64,000 nt of DNA from Phytoseiulus persimilis. Its lineage: Eukaryota > Arthropoda > Arachnida > Mesostigmata > Phytoseiidae. The notes below the pieces were generated by a model. That model had not been told where the DNA came from. It searched no databases and saw only the letters and a program-made list of their open reading frames with translations. Shown one piece after another: positions 24,801 through 36,573 of the stretch. Location: NCBI GenBank assembly GCA_037576195.1, contig JAQZDE010000012.1:124001-188000 (forward strand), read 5' to 3'. Numbering within the stretch: position 1 is the stretch's first letter; the number at the start of each line of letters is the position of its first letter. The translations under genes and the position numbers were made by a program.

Positions 24801-26107
24801 GAAGGAACTTAAAATGAGGGTGAAAAATTGATTGGAGAATACATGGGGACAGAAAATGGAAGCTGAACCCATTATGTGCTTACATAGATAACACTGGCCG
24901 ACAGGAAAAACGTAACAAGGAAGCTGACACATAGGTTGGGGTGAATCGAGGTCGGAGATTCCGAATCTGTCAACCGTTTTCTCGGATTCGCTCTAGTTTT
25001 TTTGTTATCCCGGTTTTTTCGGATTTGCGTATTTTTTTCATGTTGGATTTTTTTTATCTCTGCTCCTGAAAATTTGGAAGCATATAGACTCAAAACATAA
25101 CTATCTCTGGTAGAAAATCCGTGCCATTCGGAGCCTTGGTCTCCGAGTGGAAAAGATCAAAATTCGAATTCCGTCGTTTAGCACTGAACAGTCGCCGTTC
25201 CTTCGGTCGAAAACGAAAATCCCATGTGGTCATTATGTCTTGCTGGAACCTTTCTCCATGTTCATTTATCATAGCAATCAAGTTTTCAGGGGAGCGTTCG
25301 AAATGTCCGTGAATGAAATTCCTATCAAAAAGCTCGACGGAAGTTGGTTGTGGGAACTACACTTTTCCAGGCGTCGGCTGAAGAAGAGGAAACTTCTCGG
25401 GGTTCTCCGACAAAAAAATTACTTTTAATCTCCTCTAGCTCAGAGACCATGGCTCGAATCGCACAAAATTCCCACCAGAGATAGTTCTGTTATATGTCCA
25501 CATGCTCCCACATTTTCATCAGCCTGGTTCACTTCAGCGCAGTGATAGGAAATCCGACCGAAAAAAAAAACACGAAATCTGAAGAGTCGAAATAACAGAA
25601 TAACTAGAGTGAATCCGAGGAATCGTTTGTGCAATTAGAAATCCACGACCCCGACTCACCTCAACCCCCCGATTTTTTTTTGGCCGGTCAGTGTGATTCA
25701 AAGGGACAGGAGGTCTCCCAATGCACTTCCTCCTCCTCACCATATATATTCCGCTCCGTCAATCAGTTTGTCCGCCTGATGTTTAGCTTAGGGCCCTAGG
25801 ATACTATCCGAGAACTAGAAGAGTTATTCCTGGATCAATCTGACCATACTTTCCATAGTCTTTTTGTTTTTCGGCTGAACCTCTCAGCCAGCCCTCAGGA
25901 GTGCACCGGAATCACCGGAGCATTGCTTCAGTAACACTCCCTATCGCCTCGCAAATCCCATTGCGGGCGGTGGGCTTGGGTCTTAAGATGGTTCAGATTC
26001 AATTCTGATATGAATTAAATCCTCTATTTACCACATAAGAAAGATTTTATCCCGCGATTGCTAGCTTAGCGTGGCACCCAGTGTTGGTTTATGCCACCCG
26101 GCCAGCG
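21838..26107. other. gene-poor stretch
   Basis: No gene recognised in 4.3 kb. On the minus strand 24451-24768 reads a hydrophobic, protein-like frame (SDLTLSKYIVLLLASRASKE, then PPLIHFFDAVERG). It may be part of a membrane protein, but I cannot place it. The minus frame 22139-22378 (FIKGGISVNITPMPEPSRLQ) also looks protein-like without a known family. T-rich runs occur at 24998-25060. Confidence 0.3.
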
Positions 26108-26427
26108 AGCGGGGGTCTTTCCATAGTCTAAGGAGGAAATTCCGGTAACGATCTGACATCCTTTCCCGGGTCCAAGGAGCCGATCCCGAGGTGAACCTTA
26201 TCATGCTTCTCTGGGTCTAAGGGGGTGATTCCGGGGTCAATCTGATACCACTCGTCGGAGTTTGGGGAGTTGACTGCGGGATCCATCTAACCATTCTTCT
26301 TGGGCTCTATGGAGGTGGTTCCAGGCTCGATCTGACCATTCTTTTCGGAGTACGAGAAAGTTGGTTTGGGATACATCTGACCATACTTCTTGGGGTCTAT
26401 GGAGGCGATTAGGAGGTCGATTTGAAC
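26108..26427. repeat. 45-bp minisatellite
   Basis: Six to seven diverged head-to-tail units of 45 bp. Each has a pattern like CTGACCATTCTTCTTGGGGT, then CTATGGAGG, then GATTCCGGGGTCGATC. Because 45 is a multiple of three, the minus strand stays open for about five units and reads 15-residue repeats ending in RSQLPKLRR-like blocks. I see no reason to call this a gene. It abuts the 3' end of the LINE remnant and may be its tail. Confidence 0.75.
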
Positions 26428-26439
26428 TTAAGGACCTAC

Positions 26440-27660
26440 AGGACCGTCTTCGAGAATCCACAATACGGTCCACGACAGTCTACGGCACTGGTATTGGTAT
26501 TTATTTATCCTCATATATATGACACTTTCATTCAGTGGCGAGTTGTCCCAGCTGTTGTTATTTTCTTCTGCAGAGTTTTGGACATAACTGTGACCGCATT
26601 TGCGTATGTGAGCGATGGAACTGCAACCGCTTTCCATAGAGTCTTAGAGATTTCGAATCGATTGAATCCCCATAGAGCTCTCGCTGGCAATTGGTTTCGG
26701 ACTCTCTGAGATTTTTCTACCCAAATGTGCTCTTGTCGATCTAGGTAGTTCTCAGAGTTTGATACAGTTATCCCCAGGTATTTATAGTGCGTGTCGCTAG
26801 GTATTCTCTTGCCTTGGATTGTGAGGGGTCTCTCCTGTGCTGTTCCGCCCTTGGAGAATACCACAATCGCCCTTTTTGATGGATTGAATGTTAGTTTCTT
26901 GTCATCGCCAAATTGTGAGGTGATTTCCAATAGTCTTTCCATTTCTGAGAAGTCTCTCCCCATTAGGATGAGGTCATCGACAAAGAGGAGAGCGGCTATG
27001 TTAGAGTATTTCTTCTCTTGCACATTCCAGAAATCTCCTCTTTTCTTCACCCAGAAGCCAAGCCCACTGTTCTGTAGTCGAGTTTCTATGGAAGCGATGT
27101 ATAGGAGGAATAGGATTGGGCTGGCAGGGCAACCTTGTCGAAGGCCTCCTGTGGTGTTAACCCATTCCGATTTCTCTTTCGCGAGTATCAGTTTGCATCT
27201 GGTACCGGAGTAGATGTTCCGGAGTAGTCCTATCCATGTTTGGTTCATCCCCTGCTCCTCCAGGGTTTTCCATAGTGTTTCTCTGCATACTCGGTCATAT
27301 GCGGCCGAGCAGTCCAAGAAGCAGCACACCAGTCCGGTTTGAGTCGTCTGGATATTTCTATGGCACTCGTGAGGATGAAGATATTGTCTTCCCCTCGGCG
27401 GTTCTTTCGGAAACCTTTCTACGATTGCAAGCTACAATGAGGGCTTCGTGATCTCTCCGTCTGCTATCGGCGTTCCCGCTTCGTCTTTCTTCACCATCTC
27501 TTCTCCGGGTTCCCGTGTGTCTTCCGACGTCAAGCCAGAGTCGCTCGGTTCTCAGAATCCTCGGGCACCTGATTATGAAATCATCCTTTCCATATCGGTG
27601 AGACCATCAGGTATCTGCTTATTGACTTCTCTAATATCCTCCTGATTCTTTCTTCGCTCA
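26440..27660 (-). mobile_element. non-LTR retrotransposon (LINE) reverse-transcriptase remnant
   Basis: The minus-strand frame 27329-26532 is the palm of a LINE reverse transcriptase. It has CCFLDCSAAYDRVCRETLWK, GLRQGCPASPILFLLYI, and the catalytic box ALLFVDDLILMG with the two aspartates. Next come LTFNPSKRAIVVFSKG and HYKYLGITVSNS, and the thumb AVPSLTYANAVTV. Just upstream another frame gives GFRKNRRGEDNIFILTSAIE, the usual motif that opens the RT core, so at least one frameshift separates the pieces. No endonuclease domain or complete 5' part is present, so the copy is 5'-truncated and dead. FVDD replaces the commoner FADD. The clade cannot be fixed by eye. Confidence 0.9.
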
Positions 27661-29928
27661 TGCGAGTATTTCTCCCAACGAGCCCTATCTAGACTCTGAT
27701 CTTGACCCATTACTCAAGGATTTCTGCATTTGATTGATTCAGACAATATTTCAGGAAAGACTATCGGACCCTGACATGGCTGAGTTGGTTGACCCGTTAG
27801 AGAGCGTCTGATCAGCGTAGCATCATAATGATACGCGTATTTACCCTGGCTCTGCATCAATGCGCGTCCATGTCTCCTTCTATCAGCATATCAGTGTCAT
27901 GTTCTCTTCCCCCCCCCTCTCCGAGACTCTCATGTCTTCGTGAAGCTCTACTCGTTGCTCTCATTTTCGTGGGCTACAGAAACGCTGATAATGACACAGT
28001 CTTCTACCTGATCTTCCATTCATATCACGACAAAGTTCTGCCATTTCCCACCCACTCTTCTCATTGGAATCTTGGAATTGGAACTTGAGCTATCTGTTTA
28101 CTCCTGGTTATATAAGGGGCTTGTGCTGGTCCGAACGATGTCGAGATCCAGGCACCCAAAGTCCTGCGAGTGACACTCGATGTCCTGCAAAATACACTGG
28201 ACGTCAAAAGGCACTGAAAACTAGCCAAAACAGGACCAACAACCGCGGAGACGGTCGGCGGAAAACTGAGGAGGAGCGTTGAAACTTTGGAGGAGGAATG
28301 ACACGAGTGTTGAAAGCACGAGCTCGTGCTTCCCCATCCGTACAGATCTTAATTGCACATCGGGCTCGGCGTTTCCGTTCCAATCGAAGGGTATGCCCCG
28401 TTTTATGTTTTCCCGGGCGGCCGCTTCCTGGAGGTGATCCTGCTGACAAAACATGCGCGGTCCTCGCCCCATCATTTCTTGTCGACGGGTACGTCACTCA
28501 CTTGAGAGCTCTGATGCGAATTCAAATGATGATAATATAAGACAATCCACTAAGAGTATGGATGAGAATTCGAATTCCGGATCAGTTTAGATCCCAGCTT
28601 CTTTTCCGTCCACGCGAATGGCAGAATAGGCTTGACGAAACGTTGAAATAGTACGGGCTCTTCATGGCACTTCGCCTGTAATCCGAATCCCTGCCAAAGA
28701 CATCACACCCAGATCATCGCAGAATATCTGCGACTCCCGTTCAGGGCCTGCCCGGCTTAAGAAAAGGATCGCACAACAATGTATCCCCCTCCGTTGCCTC
28801 GTCGGGTACCAGAGTCCAACGCGGAGAGAGACGATCTTGTAGGAATAATCACCGGCCTCGAACAGTACATACCGCCTCTTTTTAAACTGTGCGATGCGGC
28901 CTTGAATGGAGCATGGAGCTTCCCAACCTTCCTAATCTTCCTTCTTAGGCCCTTCCTAATTCCTTTCCCAGTTTTTTTTTCCAGAATCTTTCCGTGGTTG
29001 TACAAAAGCGCGTCGGATGGAAATTATTCGATTCCGCGGTCCCGCGGTCCCGGGTGCCCGCTCGGAACCACGGAAAGATGATATCAAACGCGAGATCTCA
29101 AGGCGAATATTGAGAACGATGACGAACGAGACACAGCTGGAGAGTAGCGACTAGCGACGAATACATCAATGAGCTTGGGTGATCCGGACGAATTGTGGCC
29201 AGAAAACGAGGATTTGATACCCTCTGATGGAAAGATCTCCCTAGGTGATTGCGTGACGCACATAACAGAACTAAGATCTATGGAGAACTGACAGACCTTC
29301 GAATCCTGGCTCAAGTTTCCGGGAATCGGCTTTCGGGCTCTGAGGGAAACGATGGTGACGATAGAAAGAAAGAGCCGTTAGGAGAGACGGTTTCCTTGGG
29401 AGCTGCTTCCAATACCCTCCGTATTCTACGCCTCTTTTTTCCGCTCCAATGGGGTTGTTTTAGATGAAGTCTTCCTCAAGATTTTCAGCACTAAACTTCT
29501 GTCGAACGAGTCAAGGAGTTTTATCCAGGGAGATATTACGGTAGTACCTGCGAATACTGGTGCTACACAAACCTATGAGAAAGTCCTGCTCTGGCCCCGA
29601 AACTTTCGTCCACCCACAAGGTTTCAGGGAGTACACTGTTTCTCGAGACCTTGGGCATAATGTGGGGCCTTTACGGGCTGTGACCATAGAGGAGCGAGTG
29701 TGCATTTTCGCGCCCCAATTCGAATAGACGCTAGGGGTGACGTCAGGTGGGAATCGTCAATCAGATCTGGACAAGTACTCAGCTGGGGCCAACGCACTTC
29801 GGCGGCAGTGGCATCGTGCCGGCTCGTCGTCACTACTGACTTTCCGTTTGACGCGTGGTTGTTCACCGGGAGCAAATATCGTTTTTTTTTTCGGGAATCT
29901 CTTTCGGTCGCCATCGGAAGAGGTCACC
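27661..29928. other. gene-free stretch upstream of GRP94
   Basis: Contains only short frames without family signature. The last few hundred bases should include the GRP94 promoter. I did not see a canonical ER-stress element by eye. Confidence 0.4.
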
Positions 29929-32900
29929 ATGGAGAAGTCAAGCGTTGCTGTTCCTGTTGGTGTTCTGCTTGGCTTGGGGTGCGTAGTAAAATCACCTCTG
30001 GCTTTCGTACGGGCATCCGCGACATTGAACTCCCTCGCCTCCAGCTTTCAACTAGCGGCGTTTGGGGGAGCGAGGTTCGATTTCGAGCCTTTCGATTCTT
30101 CTCGGACGGTGGGATGATTCGGGCGTCGCTCTTGAGCTGAGTAGACTGACAGCGTGGATAGTCACGAATTTCCTCTGCGCATAGCCCAATGTTTCTGGAA
30201 GTTTCTCTTGTTCCGAGAATGACACGTCGAACTCGAGTGCGTTCGTTGTCTAATCTTCTGCCCACCCTGGCGACGCATTCCTATCACAAGCGGAACACTT
30301 TGGTCAAATATCATTATTTATGGAGGCTTCTATTTGTTCCCTGTTGTCGCGACATATTCAGTACCTTCGGATCTATGCGTACCTTCTGGCTGAAGAGGCA
30401 TGAGGAACACCTCCTTTGTCGGCGGCCCTCAGGGATTCGATGTCGCCCACAGGACAGTATCGCATGCAACGATCTCCTTGGCGCACCTCTGAAATCAACC
30501 GTTGGCAGGATGTATAGAAGCTCAGATTCATTCCAGTGTTCACTCCCAAATCTAAGCCCCTCTTTAGCCACCTGCGCCAAGCCCTTCATTGAAGCAGCAA
30601 GGAAAGCGATTGCGGTGATAGCAAGTTCGTGAAATCATCTCGCGCAATCCATGATCGTTTGCGGTTCACTTCGAGGCTCAAGCCCTTCAGGTTTCCTGCC
30701 TGAAGAGCATCCGAGGGTACTGATATCAGCTTCTCATCCACTGGAACCCATGGATTGACGTCATATTTTGAACCTTTTCCAGATTCGCGGTTCACCAGGG
30801 CTGATGTCACAAGTTTCGATCCCACACGAGTGGAGGAGGACATCGGCAAAATGGCCGAAGCGGGTAGAACTGATGCCGAAGTTGTCGGCAGAGAAGAAGA
30901 AGCCATCAAGATCGATTCTCTATCAGTAGCTCAACTGAAAGAGATACGCGATAAAGCCGACAACAGGTTTTCCAGGTAAGTCGAAGTCGCCCACCAACCG
31001 GCTGCCTTGCGGAGTATCCAGCTGGGTCATGAGAGTGTCGCAGTGGACCTAGCCATTCATGCTGAGACCTTCAGTCAACGGCAGCCGTGATTCGCGGCTC
31101 TCACTTCCATTCATTCGTCGTTATGTGCTGAGCTCTGCGGGGCCGATTCTGACACTCCGTTCATTTGTCGTCTATATCAAAGCTTTTGTCTCCCCGAACT
31201 TCTATCCCAGTGCCCGTCCATTTGTAGTTCCCCGAATTATTGCAGCGAAACTCAAACTTTCAACCTTCGCAGGCCGAAGTCGCTCGCATGATGAAGCTCA
31301 TCATCAATTCCCTTTACCGGAACAAAGAAGTATTCTTGAGGGAGCTCATCTCGAACGCCTCGGATGCACTCGACAAAATCCGCCTCCTGTCCCTGACGAA
31401 CCCGGACGCGTTTGAAGGCTTTACAAGATCTCAGTATCCGAATTATGGCAGACAAAGAGACAACGTACTCCATATCACGGACACAGGCATCGGCATGACG
31501 AAGGAAGATCTCACGAAGAATCTTGGCACCATTGCAAAATCGGGAACAGCTGAATTCTTGCAGAAAGTCAACGACGGGAAGGTAGCAAGGAACTCAATGA
31601 TCTCATCGGGCAGTTCGGAGTGGGTTTCTATTCCGCTTTCCTCGTTGCCGACCGTGTTGCCGTGGCCTCGAAGAACAATGATGATGATGTTCAACATGTC
31701 TGGGAGTCGAACGCCTCCGAGTTCACAGTTGCTGATGACCCGCGAGGCAATACTCTGAAACGGGGCACCACGGTGTCCCTTTACATGAAAGATGAGGCCA
31801 AAGATTTCTTGGAACACGACACTCTCAAGAAGCTCATCGAAAAATACTCCCAGTTCATCAACTTCAATATTTACTTGTGGTCGTCGAAGAGCGTCACTGA
31901 GGAGGTTGCCGAAGAAGAACCCGAAGAGAAGGAAGCACCCGAGCAAGCTGCCGATGACGAGGATGCCAAGGTTGAGGAAGAAAAGGAAGCGCCGAAAACG
32001 AAGAAGGTCGAGAAGACCATCTGGGACTGGGAACTGATCAACTCCGCGAAACCCATCTGGACCAGGAAGGAGAAAGAAGTCACGGATGAAGAGTACAACG
32101 AATTCTATAAGCGGTCACTCGTGATAGTCAAAATCCTCTGGCAAGGACGCACTTCACTGCAGAAGGAGAGCTAACTTTCAAAAGCTTGCTTTTCGTACCC
32201 GTCAAACAACCTCAGGATTCTTTCAACAAGTACGGCCAGCGCACAGATCACATCAAGCTTTACGTGAGACGTGTCTTCATCACGGACGATTTCCAGGACA
32301 TGCTGCCGAACTACCTCTCGTTCCTCCGAGGTGTTGTTGACTCCGACGATTTACCCTTGAACGTTTCACGTGAAAACTTACAGCAACACAAACTTCTCAA
32401 GGTTATCAAGAAGAAACTGGTCCGCAAAGCTCTGGAGATGTTCAGGAAAATCTCAGAGGAAGATTTCGCGAAATTCTGGAAGGAGTACTCGACCAACATC
32501 AAGCTGGGTGTCATCGAAGATTCTGCGAACCGTTCCCGCCTGGCCAAACTGCTCCGTTTCCCGTCGTCCATCGATTCGTCCCCCGACAAGTTGGTTTCCC
32601 TCAGCGACTACGTTCAGCGAATGAAAGAGAAGCAGAACGCCATCTACTATATTGCTGGAGGTAGCATGGATGAAGTTAAGAAATCTCCTTTCGTGGAGCG
32701 TCTTCTCAAGCGCGGTTACGAAGTGTTGTTCCTCACCGAAGCTGTCGACGAGTACGCCATCTCGTCGTTGACCGAATTCGAAGGCAAGAAATTCCAGAAC
32801 GTTGCCAAGGAAGGCCTCTCCATCGATGACAACAAGGAGGTTCGTGAAGCTCTGGAGAAGGAGTTCGAACCTCTCACGAAATGGCTCTCCGAAACAGCTC

Positions 32901-33379
32901 TCAAAGACAAAATTTCGAAGGCCGTGATATCCGAGCGACTGGTTGAGACCCCCATGGCTCTGGTCGCGTCTCAGTTTGGTTGGACTGGCAACATGGAGCG
33001 TATTGTCTCTGCTCAGACCCACATGAAAGAGAACGACCCTCAAAGGCAGTTTTATATGTCCCAAAAGAAGACACTTGAGGTCAATCCCCGCCATCCTTTG
33101 ATCAAGGAACTTCTCCGGCGGGTCGACGACTCTCCATCGGACGAGACAGCCAAGTATCTTGCGGAGATGCTGTTCGATGGCGCCACACTTCGCTCAGGCT
33201 TCCAACTGTCCGACAGCGCTCAGTTCGCTACAAACTTCGAAAAGCTGCTTCGCAACATGATGGGGGTCTCGGAAGAGGCCCAGGTGGATGCGGAGCCGGA
33301 GGAAGCTGAGCTGCCTGAATTGACTAAGGAAGATAAGGAAGAAGACATCGAATCTGAGGAACCGCACGACGAGCTTTGA
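29929..33379 (+). CDS. HSP90B1: endoplasmin (GRP94), ER Hsp90, with frame breaks in the 5' half
   Basis: ATP-driven ER-lumen chaperone for secreted and membrane clients. Exon 1 lies around 29929-29985, starting at a strong initiation context (CACCATGG). A signal peptide ([11 protein letters not shown]) is visible one frame away from that ATG. Exon 2 (about 30793-30975) has [17 protein letters not shown] and [20 protein letters not shown]. Exon 3 (from about 31273) covers the N-domain: [52 protein letters not shown] and [30 protein letters not shown] and the acidic linker follow, then middle and C-terminal domains from 32186 to the stop. The protein ends in the ER-retention signal HDEL. About six one-base changes shift the frame (near 29931, 30974, 31424, 31460, 31594 and 32111). 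From 32186 onward 397 codons are intact. All six can be explained as homopolymer-length differences, so consensus error and recent decay are both open. Confidence 0.9.
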
Positions 33380-33677
33380 AGGGATTGGGCTCCGAGTCAG
33401 TCGATTGGTATATCCACAGTTGCCCTCCTTTCAGCACTCTGCTGGCCATATGATTGTATAAAACAGAACAGAAAGAGAGGGATGAAAGGTTTGGTTGAAA
33501 GCGAGGAAATAGGAGGGAGAAATTCCTTTGTTCAGTTTTCTTCAATAATTTATTCCTGAAATAACCTTGTCTATCGCAGCTAGCTCTTGGTAAGGCTGTT
33601 GGACAAAGTTGGTGTACAAACAGTGGTCTAGATTATGAATATAAATTTGAAGCAAGGACGAGAGTCCTATTCCAGCA

Positions 33678-33683
33678 AATAAA
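33678..33683 (+). other. polyadenylation signal of GRP94
   Basis: AATAAA about 300 bp after the GRP94 stop. The decayed downstream copy retains similarity to this 3' UTR, which supports its being transcribed or duplicated sequence of the gene. Confidence 0.45.
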
Positions 33684-35622
33684 GAGATAGGAAACCGAGG
33701 AGAATGTGGTCGCAATGCTTGGTGGCGACTTCAGGTCAACAAGTTTTCAATCATAAACAGTATCTTAATTTTGCACCCAGAGTGCACTGTTCTTCACGCT
33801 CATGGAAATATTCTTCCAGTTGGTCAACTGGAGATTATGGGTCAGGGTTTTATTTGGACATCATTGCATGGTACATATAGATATCAACGTACCGCTCAAG
33901 ACGCGAGCAAGGTCAGCGGATCCTGTTTTTCACGTTCCCAGCTATCTGAGAGTAGTTTCGCCGCTTCCACAGCATATCGATTCATCTCTCCTTAGGAGGT
34001 CCCAGTCAGGAGGTTTTCGGCTGCGTGGTGTTCGACGTCACGTTGTTTTGACGCATTTCTTGGCGTTTCCACGCAGATGCCCCATCTACTGCAAGCTGGT
34101 GTCGGGTTGGTGGTCGAACCATCACCTATGCTCCCGAATGGGAAAACCTTCAGCCCTGGCAAGTTCTAGCGAAGCAGATCCTCTGCTGTTGTCGTAAATG
34201 TCAAAGGCTGCTATTCTCGGCTCTTCATGTGTTTTACACGATCCGAGTGAAGAATTACCGGCCATCCTTTCTACCCAGGCGTTGTCCCGTGTGTCTATAT
34301 CTTATCGTTTAGCCGACGATCATGGATGGCGGTGAGTGCTCTTTCTGTCTCATCGTGTCCGATTCGCAGTGAGTCGCAACGGAACTTGGACCAGAGCTTC
34401 TTCCACAGCTTCTGTCTCGATGTTCTGCGCTCTCAGCATGTCCAACGTGATTCTCAGCCGGCGAGTGACGGCCATGTAGCTGATTTGGGCGTAACACCCT
34501 TGCCTCGAAGGATAACCAATCGATTTCGGAATCGAGGAATTCGTTCGGAGAATTCCAACCTGGAACGCCAACGTTGGTTCTTCTCCAAGTCATCGCGTAT
34601 CTTCCCTGTCCTCACGGCGACTGTGTTAGCGTAGGTTAGTTTTGGAACGGCTCTCGCCGTTGATTGTAGTTCTGCACCCATTGTTCATACAGAACGTTCG
34701 AAATGACACTGAAGCAGCGAGAAATCTCTGCTGCAGCTGATTTCAACATCACTATCATGCGGAAGCTTGTAGATTCGTGATTTTGAACCCCGAAGAATTT
34801 GCGGGAGTCCCCGCTCCTAGCCCCGAGCTACCGATTCCCAGGGTGGACTGACCATTTCTTGATGCTCGTCTTACTGAGTTTTAGATGAGAATCAGTGATC
34901 TGTGTTATAAGTGACGCTCTCAATCATCCGATCGGCCAGCGGCGACGATTTCTGAGTGGCTTCCATCTGGTTGCAGTCGACATGCAGGCTAACGCCGCTT
35001 CACGCGGTTGCCGCCTACAACGGAATCGATTTGAATCTGCGCCGAGGACAATTGGAGCCCAGAGACCATTTGAGCCCGAACAAAGGGCCTGCCGGGATAA
35101 GCGCCCCACCGCAGCGTTCCATAGCCCTTGAAAAGAGCTTCACATTGTTTTTTTTTATCGGCGCTGTAGCTCCACTGGTTCTTGAGATACGAGCATTTTA
35201 AGTTTTCGGAAATCGATTTTTTTTTGGTGGGGCCGATTCCTTCCATGTTATCCCGGCAGGCCCTTTTGAGCTCTGCCTTCATACTGAGAGGTCCGAAGTT
35301 TTTCAGCGATGCAAACGTTTCTGATTACGCAATGCAGTGTTCCTTCGTTGATACCATATTTGTTTCTTGGTAATGAAGGATCCCAATTGGTAATGAACAC
35401 CTTATCAGCGTCAAATCAGATGGAGTGAGCTTCTGGGTGTCCTCGAACTTCAATTCCAAAGTGTCAAGTTCGCACACAACAGACACCGTTCCCAAGAGAG
35501 AACCAATTGAGAAATGGAATCCACGGGAAAAATTTTTCATTGCCTGATTTCAATCAGGAACTTTCCCGATTTCCAAATTGGGCGAACCGGACTCCGCGAA
35601 AACCCTGTATGAATGTCAAAAC
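33684..35622. other. interval between GRP94 and its decayed copy
   Basis: Apart from the LINE fragment at 34330-34690, I recognise no gene. A run of ATCGATTTTTTTTTGG is near 35210. Confidence 0.4.
34330..34690 (-). mobile_element. LINE C-terminal fragment
   Basis: Broken minus-strand frames carry AVPKLTYANTVAV, matching AVPSLTYANAVTV of the LINE at 26.5 kb. They continue past the reverse transcriptase into the C-terminal region (RNRLVILRGKGV, then QISYMAVTRRLRITLDML in another frame). It is a short, old fragment, probably of the same or a related family. Confidence 0.65.
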
Positions 35623-35741
35623 GTCACTGGGCTCAAAATGCCACTGGGCTCAAAATGCCACTGGGCTCGAATTGTCTTTGGGCTCCAAATGCTCCTGGGC
35701 TCTTCGTGTCCTTGTGCACAAATGTACTCGGGCTCAAAAGG
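35623..35741 (+). repeat. 17-bp tandem array, copy 2 (GTCACTGGGCTCAAAAT)
   Basis: Seven consecutive 17-bp units; the first three are nearly identical and the later ones drift. The unit length and the core GTCACTGGGC match the arrays at 3507, 57854 and 58071 (GTCAACTGGGC), while the second half of the unit is different (CTCAAAAT rather than CNCGGC). Confidence 0.85.
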
Positions 35742-35799
35742 TCAGCCCTCTTCTTCGTCGCCAGCCTCCAAGGCTTCCGTGGACGTTCAGGTTGAAACC

Positions 35800-36415
35800 C
35801 TGGGGCAACTTGAATTTCTCAAGGCAGCCGGGAACTCTTTGGGGATGTTCTCAGGAAAGATCTCGGGAGAATATTTCGCGAAGTTCTGGAACGAGTACTC
35901 GAGCGAGATCGAGCTTGGTGTCGCTCAGTGATCTGCCTCACAATCAATGAAGACCAGGAGGTTCGTGAAGTTCTAGAGAAAGAGTTTGCATGTCACATTG
36001 GAGGAAGTCCGAATCCCTGAGCGACACGGGGATCTTCGATGTCAACTAGCCCAACCCTCCGGTGGAGGAAGTGCGTCGACAGGTGGATATCTTTCCATGG
36101 CACAAAACAGCCAATAACCGTTGGAGATTCTTTTGGATGCAGCCACACTTCGCGCGAGCTCTCGGCCTTTCGTCAGGACTACATTCACTCCAAAGCACGG
36201 TACGCTTCAGAGAAGACGGGGTGATGAGTTATTGTTGGAGTGCAAGGACTGTGGAGGCAGCGATGCATTTTTCCACTTTCCTTGATGCACCAATGAGGCT
36301 GATCCACAAACGGTAGTCTAGAATATATCTGTCTGGGGGCGATACCGCGGGGCTCATCTCAGTAATATTAGCGAATGAGAAACAAAGGCAAACGTGATCG
36401 CAAAGCTTGGCAACG
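35800..36415 (+). pseudogene. decayed tandem copy of GRP94, C-terminal half and 3' UTR
   Basis: Pieces match the GRP94 gene in order. GEYFAKFWNEYSSEIELGVA matches [20 protein letters not shown]. The DNA of QEVREVLEKEF follows, then a segment near 36135 matching the parental DGATLRSG region, and then the parental 3' UTR near 33615-33730. That last part has ACAAACGGTAGTCTAGAATA against ACAAACAGTGGTCTAGATTA. Internal blocks are deleted and stop codons interrupt it. The same strand, and a start about 2.4 kb beyond the parental stop, point to tandem duplication. The presence of 3' UTR does not separate DNA-level from RNA-level copying. Confidence 0.85.
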
Positions 36416-36573
36416 AGATCGGGAAAACAATTTGCTTTGTTCTTTTATTGAAAAACGGCGTTCATTTTGTCTCGATAACACCGCTCTTCATGCCCACATT
36501 CGCATCAGTTGCTCGATTAAAAATTCTTGTTGGGGTATCACCTCGTGCCCGCACAGAATGGTTAAAATCACAG

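Noticed and set aside
26237-26473. 45-bp repeat read as a 15-residue repeat protein
   Set aside because: The frame stays open only because the unit is a multiple of three; composition is not protein-like and no start or splice context supports it.
29929-33379. GRP94 as an intronless retrocopy
   Set aside because: At least two introns interrupt the 5' half with GT-AG ends, so this is the intron-bearing locus.
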